A stretch of DNA of 42,902 nucleotides. It comes from Bacillota bacterium (GTDB lineage: Bacteria; Bacillota; Sulfobacillia; Sulfobacillales; JAIMBI01). Numbering within the stretch: the first letter of the stretch is position 1; every line of letters starts with the position of its first letter. The stretch is taken from the NCBI GenBank assembly GCA_021846505.1, contig JAJZWV010000032.1:1-42902 (forward strand). Direction: 5' to 3'. Below are positions 34,272 to 42,424 of the stretch, in pieces. Below the pieces are notes generated by a model that was not told the origin of the DNA, ran no database searches, and worked only from the letters and a program-made list of their open reading frames with translations. A program made the position numbers and the translations under genes.

Positions 34272-35438
34272 TCAATAGGACTTAGGCAGTCCCAGGACGT
34301 GCTCACCGATGAAGTTTTTCACCATCTCGTTGCTGATGGGGGCGATGCGCGTCATGCGGATTTGGCGGTAGAAGCGTTCAATGTCGTACTCCCGGGCGTA
34401 GCCGTAGCCGCCAAACGTCTGAAACGCGATGTCCACGGCGCGCCACCCCGCCTCCGACGCACGCAGCTTGGCCATGTTGGCCTCCGCCCCACACGATTGG
34501 CCGTGGTCGTATAGCCAGGCAGCGTGGTACACCAGCAGTTCCGCGGCCTTGAGCTCGGCGTACACGTCGGCCAGCGGCATCTGAATGCCCTGGTTCGCCC
34601 CGATGGGCCGCCCAAAGACGACGCGGTCCCGCGCATACTGCGCCGCGCGCTCCACAGCGCCCAGGCCTATGCCCAGTGCCTCGCCGGCAATGAGGATGCG
34701 CTCGGGGTTGAGGCCGTCTAGCAGGTGGTAAAAGCCGCGGTGCTCTTCGCCAACCAAGTCCTCGGCGGACACCTCCAACCCGTCGATGAACAGCTCGTTG
34801 GTATCCACGGCATTGCGACCCATGCGAGGAATGTCCCGCATCTCAATGTGCCCGCGATCTGTCGGCACGAGGAAAAGGCTCATCCCCATTGTCTTCTTCT
34901 CCACTTGGTCATAAGGCAGGGTGCGGGCCAGGAGCAAAATCCGCTCGGCCTCCTGGGCTTTAGTAATGAAGACTTTGCGCCCGCTGATGCGGTAGCCGCC
35001 TGCCGTGCGCTCCGCATACGTTTTGATGCGAGGCGTGTCCGTCCCGGCCTCCGGCTCCGTCACGGCGAACGACACATGCAACTGACCATCTGCACTTCTC
35101 GACAAATATTTCTGCTTCTGCTCCTCAGTACCGTGCTTCACGACTGGATTCATTCCAAACACCGACAGATGCACCGCCGATGAGCCGTCCATGCCAGCCT
35201 GAGAGGCCGCGATTTCCTGGAGGATGAGGCACGCCTCGGTCAGCCCCAGCCCCGATCCACCATACTGCTCGGGAATCATCACGCCCAGAAAGCCCGCTTC
35301 CGCGCAGGCGTCCCAAAATTCCTGCGGGAAGCGCCCCTCTTGGTCGCAGCGCCTCCAGTAGGGACCGTCAAAGCGCGCGCTCAGCGCCCGGGCGCTCTCG
35401 CGCATCTGCAGCTGGTCTTCCGTCCAGTCGATACTCAC
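34272..35438 (-). CDS. Acyl-CoA dehydrogenase
   Basis: FAD-dependent flavoprotein of 388 residues, first gene of the long operon. It has the FAD motif FAVTEPEAGTD (about 122-132), KVFITKAQEA, NPERILIAGEALG and the C-terminal GGYGYAREYDIERFYRQIR. Where many members have YEGT with the catalytic glutamate, this one has APISNEM, so the base must lie elsewhere; the E in NPER or GEALG is a candidate. An acyl-CoA dehydrogenase gene also adjoins the itaconate genes of Pseudomonas, as I recall. The GTG at 35438 has AAGGGGAG 6 bases upstream. Confidence 0.9.
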   Translation of the reverse strand: MSIDWTEDQLQMRESARALSARFDGPYWRRCDQEGRFPQEFWDACAEAGFLGVMIPEQYGGSGLGLTEACLILQEIAASQAGMDGSSAVHLSVFGMNPVVKHGTEEQKQKYLSRSADGQLHVSFAVTEPEAGTDTPRIKTYAERTAGGYRISGRKVFITKAQEAERILLLARTLPYDQVEKKTMGMSLFLVPTDRGHIEMRDIPRMGRNAVDTNELFIDGLEVSAEDLVGEEHRGFYHLLDGLNPERILIAGEALGIGLGAVERAAQYARDRVVFGRPIGANQGIQMPLADVYAELKAAELLVYHAAWLYDHGQSCGAEANMAKLRASEAGWRAVDIAFQTFGGYGYAREYDIERFYRQIRMTRIAPISNEMVKNFIGEHVLGLPKSY

Positions 35439-35475
35439 AGGGCTCTCCCCTTTTTGTCATCTAGATATATCGTTC

Positions 35476-35504
35476 ATACTATTCGGTCGCCGCGCAGCCG
35501 TCAA
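35476..35504 (-). promoter_or_regulatory. Promoter of the acyl-CoA dehydrogenase operon
   Basis: On the minus strand TTGACG (35499-35504) and TAGTAT (35476-35481) are separated by 17 bases, and the start codon lies about 37 bases downstream of the -10. The surrounding 40 bases are clearly more AT-rich than the background. Confidence 0.6.
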
Positions 35505-35552
35505 TTGCCCGAAGCGACTTGCGAGGAAAATCGGCCCGCGCCTCCGGTGCAC

Positions 35553-35579
35553 AAAAAGCCGCCGCGTCAGCGCGGCGGC
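35553..35579 (-). terminator. Intrinsic terminator after the FadR-type regulator gene
   Basis: On the minus strand a perfect 9-bp stem GCCGCCGCG/CGCGGCGGC with a 4-base loop is followed by TTTTTG. It closes the 39364-35747 operon and separates it from the promoter of the acyl-CoA dehydrogenase operon. Confidence 0.85.
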
Positions 35580-35746
35580 CCCTCCGGTGGGCCCATAACT
35601 GATATAGGCTTGATGGCCCTGATGCTGTGGGGTGAGCAGCCACCGGAACGCGGCAACGCAACATAACCCGGGGCGGAAGCCCGCCGCACCTTCCTGCAAA
35701 CCGCCGTGGCCCGGTCGGCTGCCTCGGCGGCTTCGCGGCTACCCGG

Positions 35747-36460
35747 CTAAGGGGCGGGCGTATCTTCCTCTGGCAGGCGGGAGTGGAAAGTTCGGTACGC
35801 AAAAAAGGCTTCGAGGTGCTTGTTCATCCGGCGCCGGGCGCTCTCGCGGTTGTGCTGCGCTAGCGCCTCCACAATGAGTCGGTGTGACCGCACCACTTCG
35901 CGCTGCGCCGCCTCCGTGTACTCATACAGCGTTGTCGGATACATGAGTCGCTCAAAACTTTCGTAGACGCGCGTCAGCAAGATGTTGTGGGACGCCTGCA
36001 CGACGAGGTCGTGGAACCGCAGGTTCTCCCGCAGAAACCAGTGCGGATTTTGCCCGACTAAGGCGTCCAACTTGTGGACCGACTCCATGAGCGGCTCCAG
36101 CTCCGCCTCCGTCACACGATCAGCCGCGAGCCACACGGCCCCCGTCTCCAGCAGCAGACGCATCTCCTGAATGGCGGTGTCGGGCGCATTCTCGTTAAAA
36201 ATCACCTGTTGGATGCCCCGCAGCATAGGCTGCGCTCCCGCATCCGCTACGTAAACTCCGCCCTGCTGCCCCGTCCGGACCACCACCGCACCATCCTGCT
36301 GCATCAAGTAGAGCGCCCGGCGCACTGTAGGCAGGCTGGCGCCGCAGGCTCGGCACAAATCCTGCAGCGTGCCGATCGACTCTCCCGGCCTCAGCCCGCG
36401 ACTGGCAATCATTGCGTTGACCCGGTCGACCACCACATTGGCGCGCTGGGTTCGCGCCAC
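35747..36460 (-). CDS. GntR-family regulator, FadR/FCD subfamily
   Basis: A 237-residue repressor-type regulator. Residues about 5-72 form the winged helix-turn-helix (VVVDRVNAMIAS, SLPTVRRALYLMQQDGAVVVRT, broken), and the C-terminal FCD domain carries the metal/ligand motif pieces EMRLLLETGAVWLA, NLRFHDLVVQASHN and RSHRLIVEAL. I chose the GTG at 36460 because GGGAGGT lies 7 bases before it; the GTG at 36556 has no such site. It is the last gene of the hydratase/CoA-transferase/thioesterase operon, and probably acts on the GTATAC-centred palindrome upstream of that operon and on the divergent gene. Confidence 0.88.
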   Translation of the reverse strand: MARTQRANVVVDRVNAMIASRGLRPGESIGTLQDLCRACGASLPTVRRALYLMQQDGAVVVRTGQQGGVYVADAGAQPMLRGIQQVIFNENAPDTAIQEMRLLLETGAVWLAADRVTEAELEPLMESVHKLDALVGQNPHWFLRENLRFHDLVVQASHNILLTRVYESFERLMYPTTLYEYTEAAQREVVRSHRLIVEALAQHNRESARRRMNKHLEAFFAYRTFHSRLPEEDTPAP

Positions 36461-36561
36461 CCGCCCCACCTCCCACACCGCACCATTGTACCGGACCCCG
36501 CGACCTTCGGCCATGCCGTCGGCTGTCTTGGCAGAGAAGGGCAGGGGGACGGGCACTCTCG

Positions 36562-36945
36562 CTATTCGGCCGCCCGCGCCGCAGTGTCCGAGGCCAGCCG
36601 GTACAGGACGCCCGAGCCCGAAGCCACCACGACCCCCTCTTCATTCGTCACCTGACCCCGGACGTGCATAATCCGACGCCCGGCGTGTTCAATGGCGTAG
36701 CGCGCTTCCAGCCGAGTGCCCTTCCCTGGGCGCAGGTAGTGGACCGACAGCTCCACCGTCACCACGCGGACAGAGGCGCCCCACTCCCGTCGGCACGCCA
36801 CCCCAAACGCCGCGTCCACCAGGGTGGACGTCACGCCGCCATGCACATACCCGAGGCGGTTCAGGTGCACCGCCCTCACGTCCAGGGCCACGCCGAGGCC
36901 GTCCTCGATTTCACGTATCCCCAGCAGATCATTGAACACCTGCAT
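36562..36945 (-). CDS. PaaI-type hotdog thioesterase
   Basis: A 127-residue single-hotdog protein. GYVHGGVTSTLVDAAFGVA (about 32-50, HGGxxxxLxD type) is the acyl-CoA thioesterase motif with its aspartate, followed by TVELSVHYLRPGKG. It would release CoA from stalled intermediates. The ATG at 36945 has AAGGCGGGG just upstream, and it lies 24 bases after the CoA-transferase gene. Confidence 0.87.
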   Translation of the reverse strand: MQVFNDLLGIREIEDGLGVALDVRAVHLNRLGYVHGGVTSTLVDAAFGVACRREWGASVRVVTVELSVHYLRPGKGTRLEARYAIEHAGRRIMHVRGQVTNEEGVVVASGSGVLYRLASDTAARAAE

Positions 36946-36969
36946 ACCCCGCCTTGTCTTTCAGCCGTC

Positions 36970-38223
36970 TTAGGATGCCCCGCCCCCTGCGCGGGGGGCG
37001 GGGGGCTCCGGCGGCGCGGCCAACACGCCCTGCCGGTCCAGCTCGTCCACATCCCCGTCCGCGTACCCTCCCCACTCCCGCAGAACGGATCGCGTCTGCT
37101 GCCCCAACAGCGGCGGCGGCAGGAGGGGAGGCGGATCGCGGTGCTGCGACAGCTTAATAGGTCGGCCCAGCACCCGCATCGGGCCCTCCGTGGGGTGATC
37201 CACCCGCTCCACCATGCGGCGATGATCCGCCTGGGGGTGCTCCAGCGCCTCTCCTACCGTCTGGATGGGCGCGTACGGAATCCCCGCTGCCTCGAACCGC
37301 GCCTCCCAGGTGGCCTGAGGATGCCGGGTCAGGTGGGACTCCAGAATTGCCGTGAGCACGGAGCGGTTGGCGACCCGATCAGCGTTCGTGGCAAACCGGT
37401 CATCCTCGATAAGCTCCGGGGCGCCGAGCGCCTGGCACAGCTTGGGCCAAAACGAGTCTACCAAGATCGCAATGACGACGTGGCCATCTTGGACGCGAAA
37501 GACGCCGTACGGGGCTAGGCTCAAATGCTGGGAGCCTGTGCGCGGCGGAGACGCTCCCGTGAGGAAGTAGCGCTGCGCCAGGTATCCCAGCAGACCCAGC
37601 ACCCCGTCGAACAGCGACACGTCCACCAGCTGCCCACGCCCGGTGGCGTCGCGCTCGCGCAGTGCCGCCAAAATCCCCAGCGCCGCATTGAGGCCACCGA
37701 TCAGGTCGCCAATGGGGAGACCCAGCCGAAGGGGATCGCCGTCTGGTTGCCCATTAATGCTCATGGCACCCGCCATCGCCTGGGTCACAATGTCGAACGC
37801 CACCCGCCCGCTGAGCGGGCCATCTGGCCCAAAACCGCTGATGGAGCAATAGATGATGCGCGGGTTGGCGGCTCGCACGTCATCGTAGCCAAGCCCCCAT
37901 GCGGCCATCCGGCCGGGCCGAAAGTTTTCCAGCAATACATCTGCGGCTCCGACGAGGCGGCGGACCACCTGCTGGCCTTCTGGCCGCCTGAGGTCCACGG
38001 CCACGCTCTGTTTGTTGCGGTTGATGGCCGCAAAGTAGTGGCTCACGCCCTTAGGGTAAAACGGCGGATATCCGCGCGTCTCGTCCCCCTTCACCGGGTC
38101 TTCCACTTTCACCACGTCGGCCCCCAAGTCCGCCAGCACCTGCGACCCGAACGGCCCTGACAGGATGCGGGTCACGTCCAGAATCCGAACCCCGGCCAGG
38201 GGGCCTTCTCCCAACGACGCCAT
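36970..38223 (-). CDS. Class III CoA-transferase (CaiB/BaiF family)
   Basis: A 417-residue family III enzyme with GVRILDVTRILSGPF, NRNKQSVAVDL, IYCSISGFGPDGP, the candidate catalytic D173 in GLPIGDLIGGLNA and TGRGQLVDVSLFD. Of the class III enzymes in the window it looks the most like succinyl-CoA:dicarboxylate CoA-transferases by layout, but specificity cannot be assigned. The proline/glycine-rich tail (last 20 residues) is unusual. It lies 22 bases after the hydratase gene. Confidence 0.88.
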   Translation of the reverse strand: MASLGEGPLAGVRILDVTRILSGPFGSQVLADLGADVVKVEDPVKGDETRGYPPFYPKGVSHYFAAINRNKQSVAVDLRRPEGQQVVRRLVGAADVLLENFRPGRMAAWGLGYDDVRAANPRIIYCSISGFGPDGPLSGRVAFDIVTQAMAGAMSINGQPDGDPLRLGLPIGDLIGGLNAALGILAALRERDATGRGQLVDVSLFDGVLGLLGYLAQRYFLTGASPPRTGSQHLSLAPYGVFRVQDGHVVIAILVDSFWPKLCQALGAPELIEDDRFATNADRVANRSVLTAILESHLTRHPQATWEARFEAAGIPYAPIQTVGEALEHPQADHRRMVERVDHPTEGPMRVLGRPIKLSQHRDPPPLLPPPLLGQQTRSVLREWGGYADGDVDELDRQGVLAAPPEPPAPRAGGGAS

Positions 38224-38245
38224 ATCTACGCCCCCGTGCGGTCCA

Positions 38246-39364
38246 TCATGGCTTCCGGCGCGGCAACACGGCGACCGCCATACCCCTTGCGGTCACCTCC
38301 CCGCGCTGGTCCTCGGCCCAAATGTCGCAGGTGACCAAGCCTTCGCCCGTGGGCGATACGGCTTTGTCGGACACCTTGCCTCGGCACCAGTGAGTGTCGC
38401 CCAAAATGTTGAACCGACGAACCTCCACTTTCAACTCCTTCAGGAACCCGTCGTCGCCCATCCAGTTAGTCATGAGGTGGCCAAGCCAAGACACCCGCTC
38501 GGGCCCGTAGTCGTACGCATACGGCACGCCCACCGTCTGGGCAAAGTCAACGTCCCAGTGGACCCGCTCGGGCGGCTCCGGCACGTTTTGGAGATTGGGG
38601 ATGCCCAGCGCCGGGTGGCGTCGGAACAAGTCGCGGGCAAAGCCATGTGCTCGGATGTACAGTCCACCCCACCCTTGGGCGTAGGCAATCACGCCGGTCG
38701 CGGTGAGCGGTCCCTTCACGACGTGGGGCAGGCTCTCTCCCACCGACACGTCTTCCCAGTAGCGCGGGGCCGCTCCGCGGATCTGCTCCTGGTCGTAGTC
38801 GGCCCAAATGTGCTCCAGCTCCTCCGCCGTGTAGTGGTGGGGCTCGATACGGCCGTACTTGCGGCGCTCTCGGGCCTCGTCGCGCTGGGTGCGAAAGCAC
38901 CACGAGTCGGCTTCGCACACTTCCTCCCCGCGCTGGTTGTGAAACCGTGTCGTGTAAATTTGCTGGATGGCGCGGCCCGAAAATTGCGAGGGGTGCTCCA
39001 CCAAGTCCTTCAGCGTGCTCGTGGCGGCCAGTGCGTCATTGCGCAAGACGGGGCGACGAAAGTGAAAGTGGGTGCCAGCATACATGGCGTGAACACCGGG
39101 CAGACCGCCCACATATCCACTCACAATGCGGTCAAACGCAAACAGTATAGTAGGGGGCGCCACCAGCGTCCCGAATCGGGACTGGGCCGCGTACTCCTCA
39201 TCCAGGGACAGTGGGTTCTTGTCGCCGATGCCCTGCGCGTAGTGGCGAATCCCATCCTTGCTGGCTTCCTCTAGCCACGGCGCGGGCGCCCGCACCTCCT
39301 TGCCGATCCACGATCGCAACTCCGACAGCGCTTCATCGGTGATTTTCGGAAACCCGGCGGCCAT
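38246..39364 (-). CDS. Two-hotdog MaoC/FAS1-type acyl-CoA dehydratase
   Basis: About 372 residues with two hotdog domains in one chain: an N-terminal FAS1-like dehydratase domain (about 1-150, with IRHYAQGIGDKNPL, FDRIVSG) and a C-terminal MaoC-like domain (about 195-370, with GPLTATGVIAYAQGWG and YDYGPERVSWLGHLMTNWMG, broken). Such proteins hydrate enoyl-CoAs, for example mesaconyl-C4-CoA. I chose the ATG at 39364 because GGAGGAAGGGG lies 8 bases upstream; an upstream GTG has no site of its own. First gene of its operon. Confidence 0.82.
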   Translation of the reverse strand: MAAGFPKITDEALSELRSWIGKEVRAPAPWLEEASKDGIRHYAQGIGDKNPLSLDEEYAAQSRFGTLVAPPTILFAFDRIVSGYVGGLPGVHAMYAGTHFHFRRPVLRNDALAATSTLKDLVEHPSQFSGRAIQQIYTTRFHNQRGEEVCEADSWCFRTQRDEARERRKYGRIEPHHYTAEELEHIWADYDQEQIRGAAPRYWEDVSVGESLPHVVKGPLTATGVIAYAQGWGGLYIRAHGFARDLFRRHPALGIPNLQNVPEPPERVHWDVDFAQTVGVPYAYDYGPERVSWLGHLMTNWMGDDGFLKELKVEVRRFNILGDTHWCRGKVSDKAVSPTGEGLVTCDIWAEDQRGEVTARGMAVAVLPRRKP

Positions 39365-39400
39365 ATCACCGTCCCCTTCCTCCGTGCAATCTGTCACCAG

Positions 39401-39435
39401 GAGAGTATACTCTCACTACTGAACATTACTATAAT
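39401..39435. promoter_or_regulatory. Divergent promoter with a perfect 14-bp palindrome
   Basis: GAGAGTATACTCTC (39401-39414) is a perfect palindrome. For the plus-strand CoA-transferase gene a consensus -10 TATAAT lies at 39430-39435, so the palindrome covers its -35 region. On the minus strand the TATACT inside the palindrome could be the -10 of the hydratase operon. GTATAC-centred sites suit FadR/VanR-type GntR regulators such as the one at 35747-36460. Confidence 0.7.
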
Positions 39436-39496
39436 GGTGTCCGGCTTACAACCCTGTCTTGCTACAACTATTTATCTAGTTCGGGAGGCGACAGTC

Positions 39497-41788
39497 GTGA
39501 TACCTCGCACAAACCTGACCGTTCTGGAACTGGGCAACGGACGCGCGGTTCACTACGCCGGTCATTTGCTTGCCAACGTGGGAGTGGAGGTGCACCGGCC
39601 GCCGCCCGCTGGCGATTTACCTAATATTCTAACGCGGTATCTCGATGCTGAGAAGCGGGTGATAGATCAGGCGCCGGACAGCGTTCAGGGCTATGACGGC
39701 GTGGTGGCCGACGCCCCGGAAAGCCCCCACGCCGAAGCCGCGCTGACTCACTGGCTCAATGCCGCCGCCCGGGGTCCGCTGGCCATGGTCACGGTATCCC
39801 CACTGGGATGGAGGCGAGAGTCGGGCTGGCGGGGCACGGACCTGGAGGCGGCCGCCTTGTCGGGGGTTGCCTGGGCCATCGGCGACCCCAGCCGCGAGCC
39901 GCTGGGTCTCCCGCACCACCTCGCCGACTACATTGCGGGAAGCCATGCGGCTGGTGCGCTCCTGGCCGCTGCTCGCCACGCGCGGCGCACCGGCCAAGGG
40001 CAGTCGGTCGACATCTCGGCGGCCCTGGTGCTGGCGTGGTTCACGCACGTCAACAGCACCGTGTACACACCCTATGGCATCCCGTGGCGGCGTGCCGGCC
40101 GGCGGGCGTCCGGGTCGGGCGGACCCTATCCCTACGCGCTCTTTCGCTGCGCGGACGGCTGGGTCGCGATCATCGCACGGACGCCCCGGGATTGGGATCG
40201 CTTTCTGGAGGCCATGGGGCACCCCGCCTGGGCCGACGATCCGCGCTACCGGGATCAGGTGGCCATGGGCCGAGATTATCCGGACGAGGTGGATGAGCAC
40301 GTGGCACCCCTCCTCCGGCAGCGCACGCGCGCCGAGCTGAGCCGGCTGGCGCGCGAGCACGGGTTTCCTCTGGCACCCGTCAACACGCTGGGTGATGTGC
40401 TGGCCGAGCCGCAGTTTCAGCACCGGCACTTCTTTCAGGTCGTCGGCCCCAAGGGTCAGGCCGTGCGGCTGCCAGCCAGCCCCTTCGCCTTTTCCCAGCC
40501 TCCCACACCTGGCGCAGCGGCCGCCACCGAGCCCGGACCGCTGCCGCTCTCGGGTCTAACGGTCCTGGATTTGGCGTGGGTGTGGTCGGGGCCGCTGGTG
40601 TCTCAGGCACTGGCCAGCATGGGGGCGAACGTCATCAAGGTGGAGCACGGCGACCGCCTGGACAACTCGCGGCTCCGGGGCCGTCCGCACGTGGGGGCAC
40701 CGCTCGCCGGCCCCACCATCGAAATTGGCCCATACTTTCACGCGGTAAATGCCGGCAAGCGCAGCGTGACTATCAACATGAAAGAGACTCGCGGCCAAGA
40801 GTTGGTGCGGCAGTTGGCCGAAGCGGCCGACGCCCTCGTGGAGAACCTCAGCCCCGGCGCACTGGGCCGGCTGGGGCTCAGCTACTCCGACCTAGCGCCA
40901 GCCAACCCCCGCCTCATCTACCTCTCCATGTCGGCCGCCGGCCAGACCGGCCCCCTCAGCACCATGCGCGCCTATGCGCCGATCATGTCCAGCCTCGCGG
41001 GGCTTGAGGCACTCATCGGGTATCCCGGCGACGAACCTGTCGGCATGATGACCATGGGGCTGGCCGACCCCAACGCCGCCAGCCACGCCCTGGTGGCCTT
41101 TCTCGCCGCGCTGCACGGGCGAGACCAAACCGGCCAGGGCTGTCACATCGACATGTCTCAGTCGGAGGCACTGCTGTGCATTATGGCCGAGGCGCTCGCC
41201 CAGCACCAGGCAGAGGGGCCTGTGGGCCCCTCTGGCAACCGCGCAGCGGGGGTGAGCCCGCGCGGCGTCTATCCCTGCCGAGAGCCAGACAGCTGGATCG
41301 CCCTCACGATCATCAGCGACAACGCGTGGCAGCGCTTCTGCCTGCTGGTGTTGACGTCTGCCTCCCAGGGCCGGGATCCCCTGCCGGTTCCGTGGGCGGC
41401 GGACCCTCAGTACCGAATCACCTCGGCCCGAGTCCGCGCCGCCGCGCTGCTGGATGAGTGCATCGGGCAGTGGACGCGGCGCTTCTATCGCGACCACCTG
41501 GTGGCTCTCTTGCAGTCGCACCAGGTGGCTGCTGCCCCCGTCCTGAGCGTGGAGGATCACGAAACGCATCCTTACTTCGCTCAGACGCCTTTCTTGCAGC
41601 CCGTGCACCATCCACTCGCGGGGGTGCGCCGCCTGGCGGTGCTGCCGTGGGCCATGTCAGCCACCCCGCCGCACGTGCCCGGCCCCGCCCCCCTGCTGGG
41701 CCAGCACAACTATGAGGTGCTGCATGACCTGCTGGGCCTCTCCAGCGGCGAACTGGCGGAATTGGCCGCGGGCGGCGTGATTCGCTGA
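39497..41788 (+). CDS. Fused double class III CoA-transferase
   Basis: About 763 residues with two CaiB/BaiF domains in tandem. The first (about 1-340) has an abbreviated N-terminus but keeps D144 in HHLADYIAGS and TGQGQSVDIS; the second (about 350-760) starts at LTVLDLAWVWSGPL and keeps D524 in LADPNAAS and TGQGCHIDMS. Both candidate catalytic aspartates are present, so the chain may act as an internal dimer. I chose the GTG at 39497 with GGGAGG 8 bases upstream; the ATG at 39434 overlaps the -10 box and cannot lie on the mRNA if that promoter is used. Divergent from the hydratase operon. Confidence 0.87.
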   Translation: MIPRTNLTVLELGNGRAVHYAGHLLANVGVEVHRPPPAGDLPNILTRYLDAEKRVIDQAPDSVQGYDGVVADAPESPHAEAALTHWLNAAARGPLAMVTVSPLGWRRESGWRGTDLEAAALSGVAWAIGDPSREPLGLPHHLADYIAGSHAAGALLAAARHARRTGQGQSVDISAALVLAWFTHVNSTVYTPYGIPWRRAGRRASGSGGPYPYALFRCADGWVAIIARTPRDWDRFLEAMGHPAWADDPRYRDQVAMGRDYPDEVDEHVAPLLRQRTRAELSRLAREHGFPLAPVNTLGDVLAEPQFQHRHFFQVVGPKGQAVRLPASPFAFSQPPTPGAAAATEPGPLPLSGLTVLDLAWVWSGPLVSQALASMGANVIKVEHGDRLDNSRLRGRPHVGAPLAGPTIEIGPYFHAVNAGKRSVTINMKETRGQELVRQLAEAADALVENLSPGALGRLGLSYSDLAPANPRLIYLSMSAAGQTGPLSTMRAYAPIMSSLAGLEALIGYPGDEPVGMMTMGLADPNAASHALVAFLAALHGRDQTGQGCHIDMSQSEALLCIMAEALAQHQAEGPVGPSGNRAAGVSPRGVYPCREPDSWIALTIISDNAWQRFCLLVLTSASQGRDPLPVPWAADPQYRITSARVRAAALLDECIGQWTRRFYRDHLVALLQSHQVAAAPVLSVEDHETHPYFAQTPFLQPVHHPLAGVRRLAVLPWAMSATPPHVPGPAPLLGQHNYEVLHDLLGLSSGELAELAAGGVIR

Positions 41789-41875
41789 GGTGCTGCGGAC
41801 CGCGCAGACCCATAGGATGGCGGGCCTGCCCAATTCCATGACAGATCCTCCATAATGGGAGCTGGAGGGATTGAT

Positions 41876-42190
41876 GTGGCACAAGCCCAGGGAGCTAGCC
41901 GGGATCCCACGGCGGCCGTGCGCCGCATTGTCTTACGCAAGCTGGAGGGTACGCCGTGCCGCGTGTACCTGTTTGGATCGTTCGCGCGGCATACCGCCCA
42001 ACAGTTTTCAGATATCGATGTGGCCATTGAGGCGCGGGACCCCCTCTCCCCCGTTCTGCTGGCGGAGATTCGCGAGGCGCTGGACGAGTCCCGGGTGCCC
42101 TATGAGGTGGACCTGGTCGATTTGCACCGGGCGAGCCCCGCGCTGCGTGACGCGGTACGACAGGAGGGGATCTTGTGGACCGAGCCGTGA
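41876..42190 (+). CDS. MNT-type nucleotidyltransferase (antitoxin of an MNT-HEPN module)
   Basis: About 104 residues with the minimal nucleotidyltransferase motif YLFGSFAR (about 31-38) followed by SDIDVAIE with D46 and D48, and a third acidic region VDLVDL. In MNT-HEPN pairs this protein modifies (AMPylates) and silences the HEPN RNase. The GTG at 41876 has GGAGG about 7 bases upstream, better than the ATG at 41855. Its end overlaps the start of the HEPN gene by 16 bases. Confidence 0.82.
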   Translation: MAQAQGASRDPTAAVRRIVLRKLEGTPCRVYLFGSFARHTAQQFSDIDVAIEARDPLSPVLLAEIREALDESRVPYEVDLVDLHRASPALRDAVRQEGILWTEP

Positions 42191-42322
42191 CCGCCGTTCA
42201 CACGGCCGACCGGGCGCTCAATGCACTGGAGTCGCTGCTGGCGCTGCCGCCCACGACAGACATCTAGCGCGATTCAGCGCTTCAAGGCCTCATTCGAGGC
42301 GGGGTGGAAAGCCGCGCGGGCC
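42175..42322 (+). pseudogene. HEPN toxin gene, frameshifted and truncated
   Basis: A GTG at 42175 with AGGAGG upstream opens VDRAVTAVHTADRALNALES followed by LLALPP, the usual start of HEPN-type nucleotidyltransferase-substrate proteins. A TAG at 42265-42267 ends this frame after 30 codons, but SAIQRFKASFEAGWKAARA continues the same family sequence in the next frame, up to about 42322. After that no homology is visible. The RX4-6H RNase motif region expected later is absent, so the toxin is dead while its antitoxin remains. Confidence 0.78.
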
Positions 42323-42424
42323 GTGCCCGCATTCTCACCTAAGGGTCGGTGCGAGCCAGCCGCAGCGCCGGCTGGCCGGACGCACGGCGTCCGCCCGGCG
42401 GGGAGCCCCTGCGCACCCATGATT

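Noticed and set aside
39434-39496. ATG at 39434 as start of the fused CoA-transferase
   Set aside because: It overlaps the TATAAT box, has no Shine-Dalgarno, and the extra 21 residues are not family-like.
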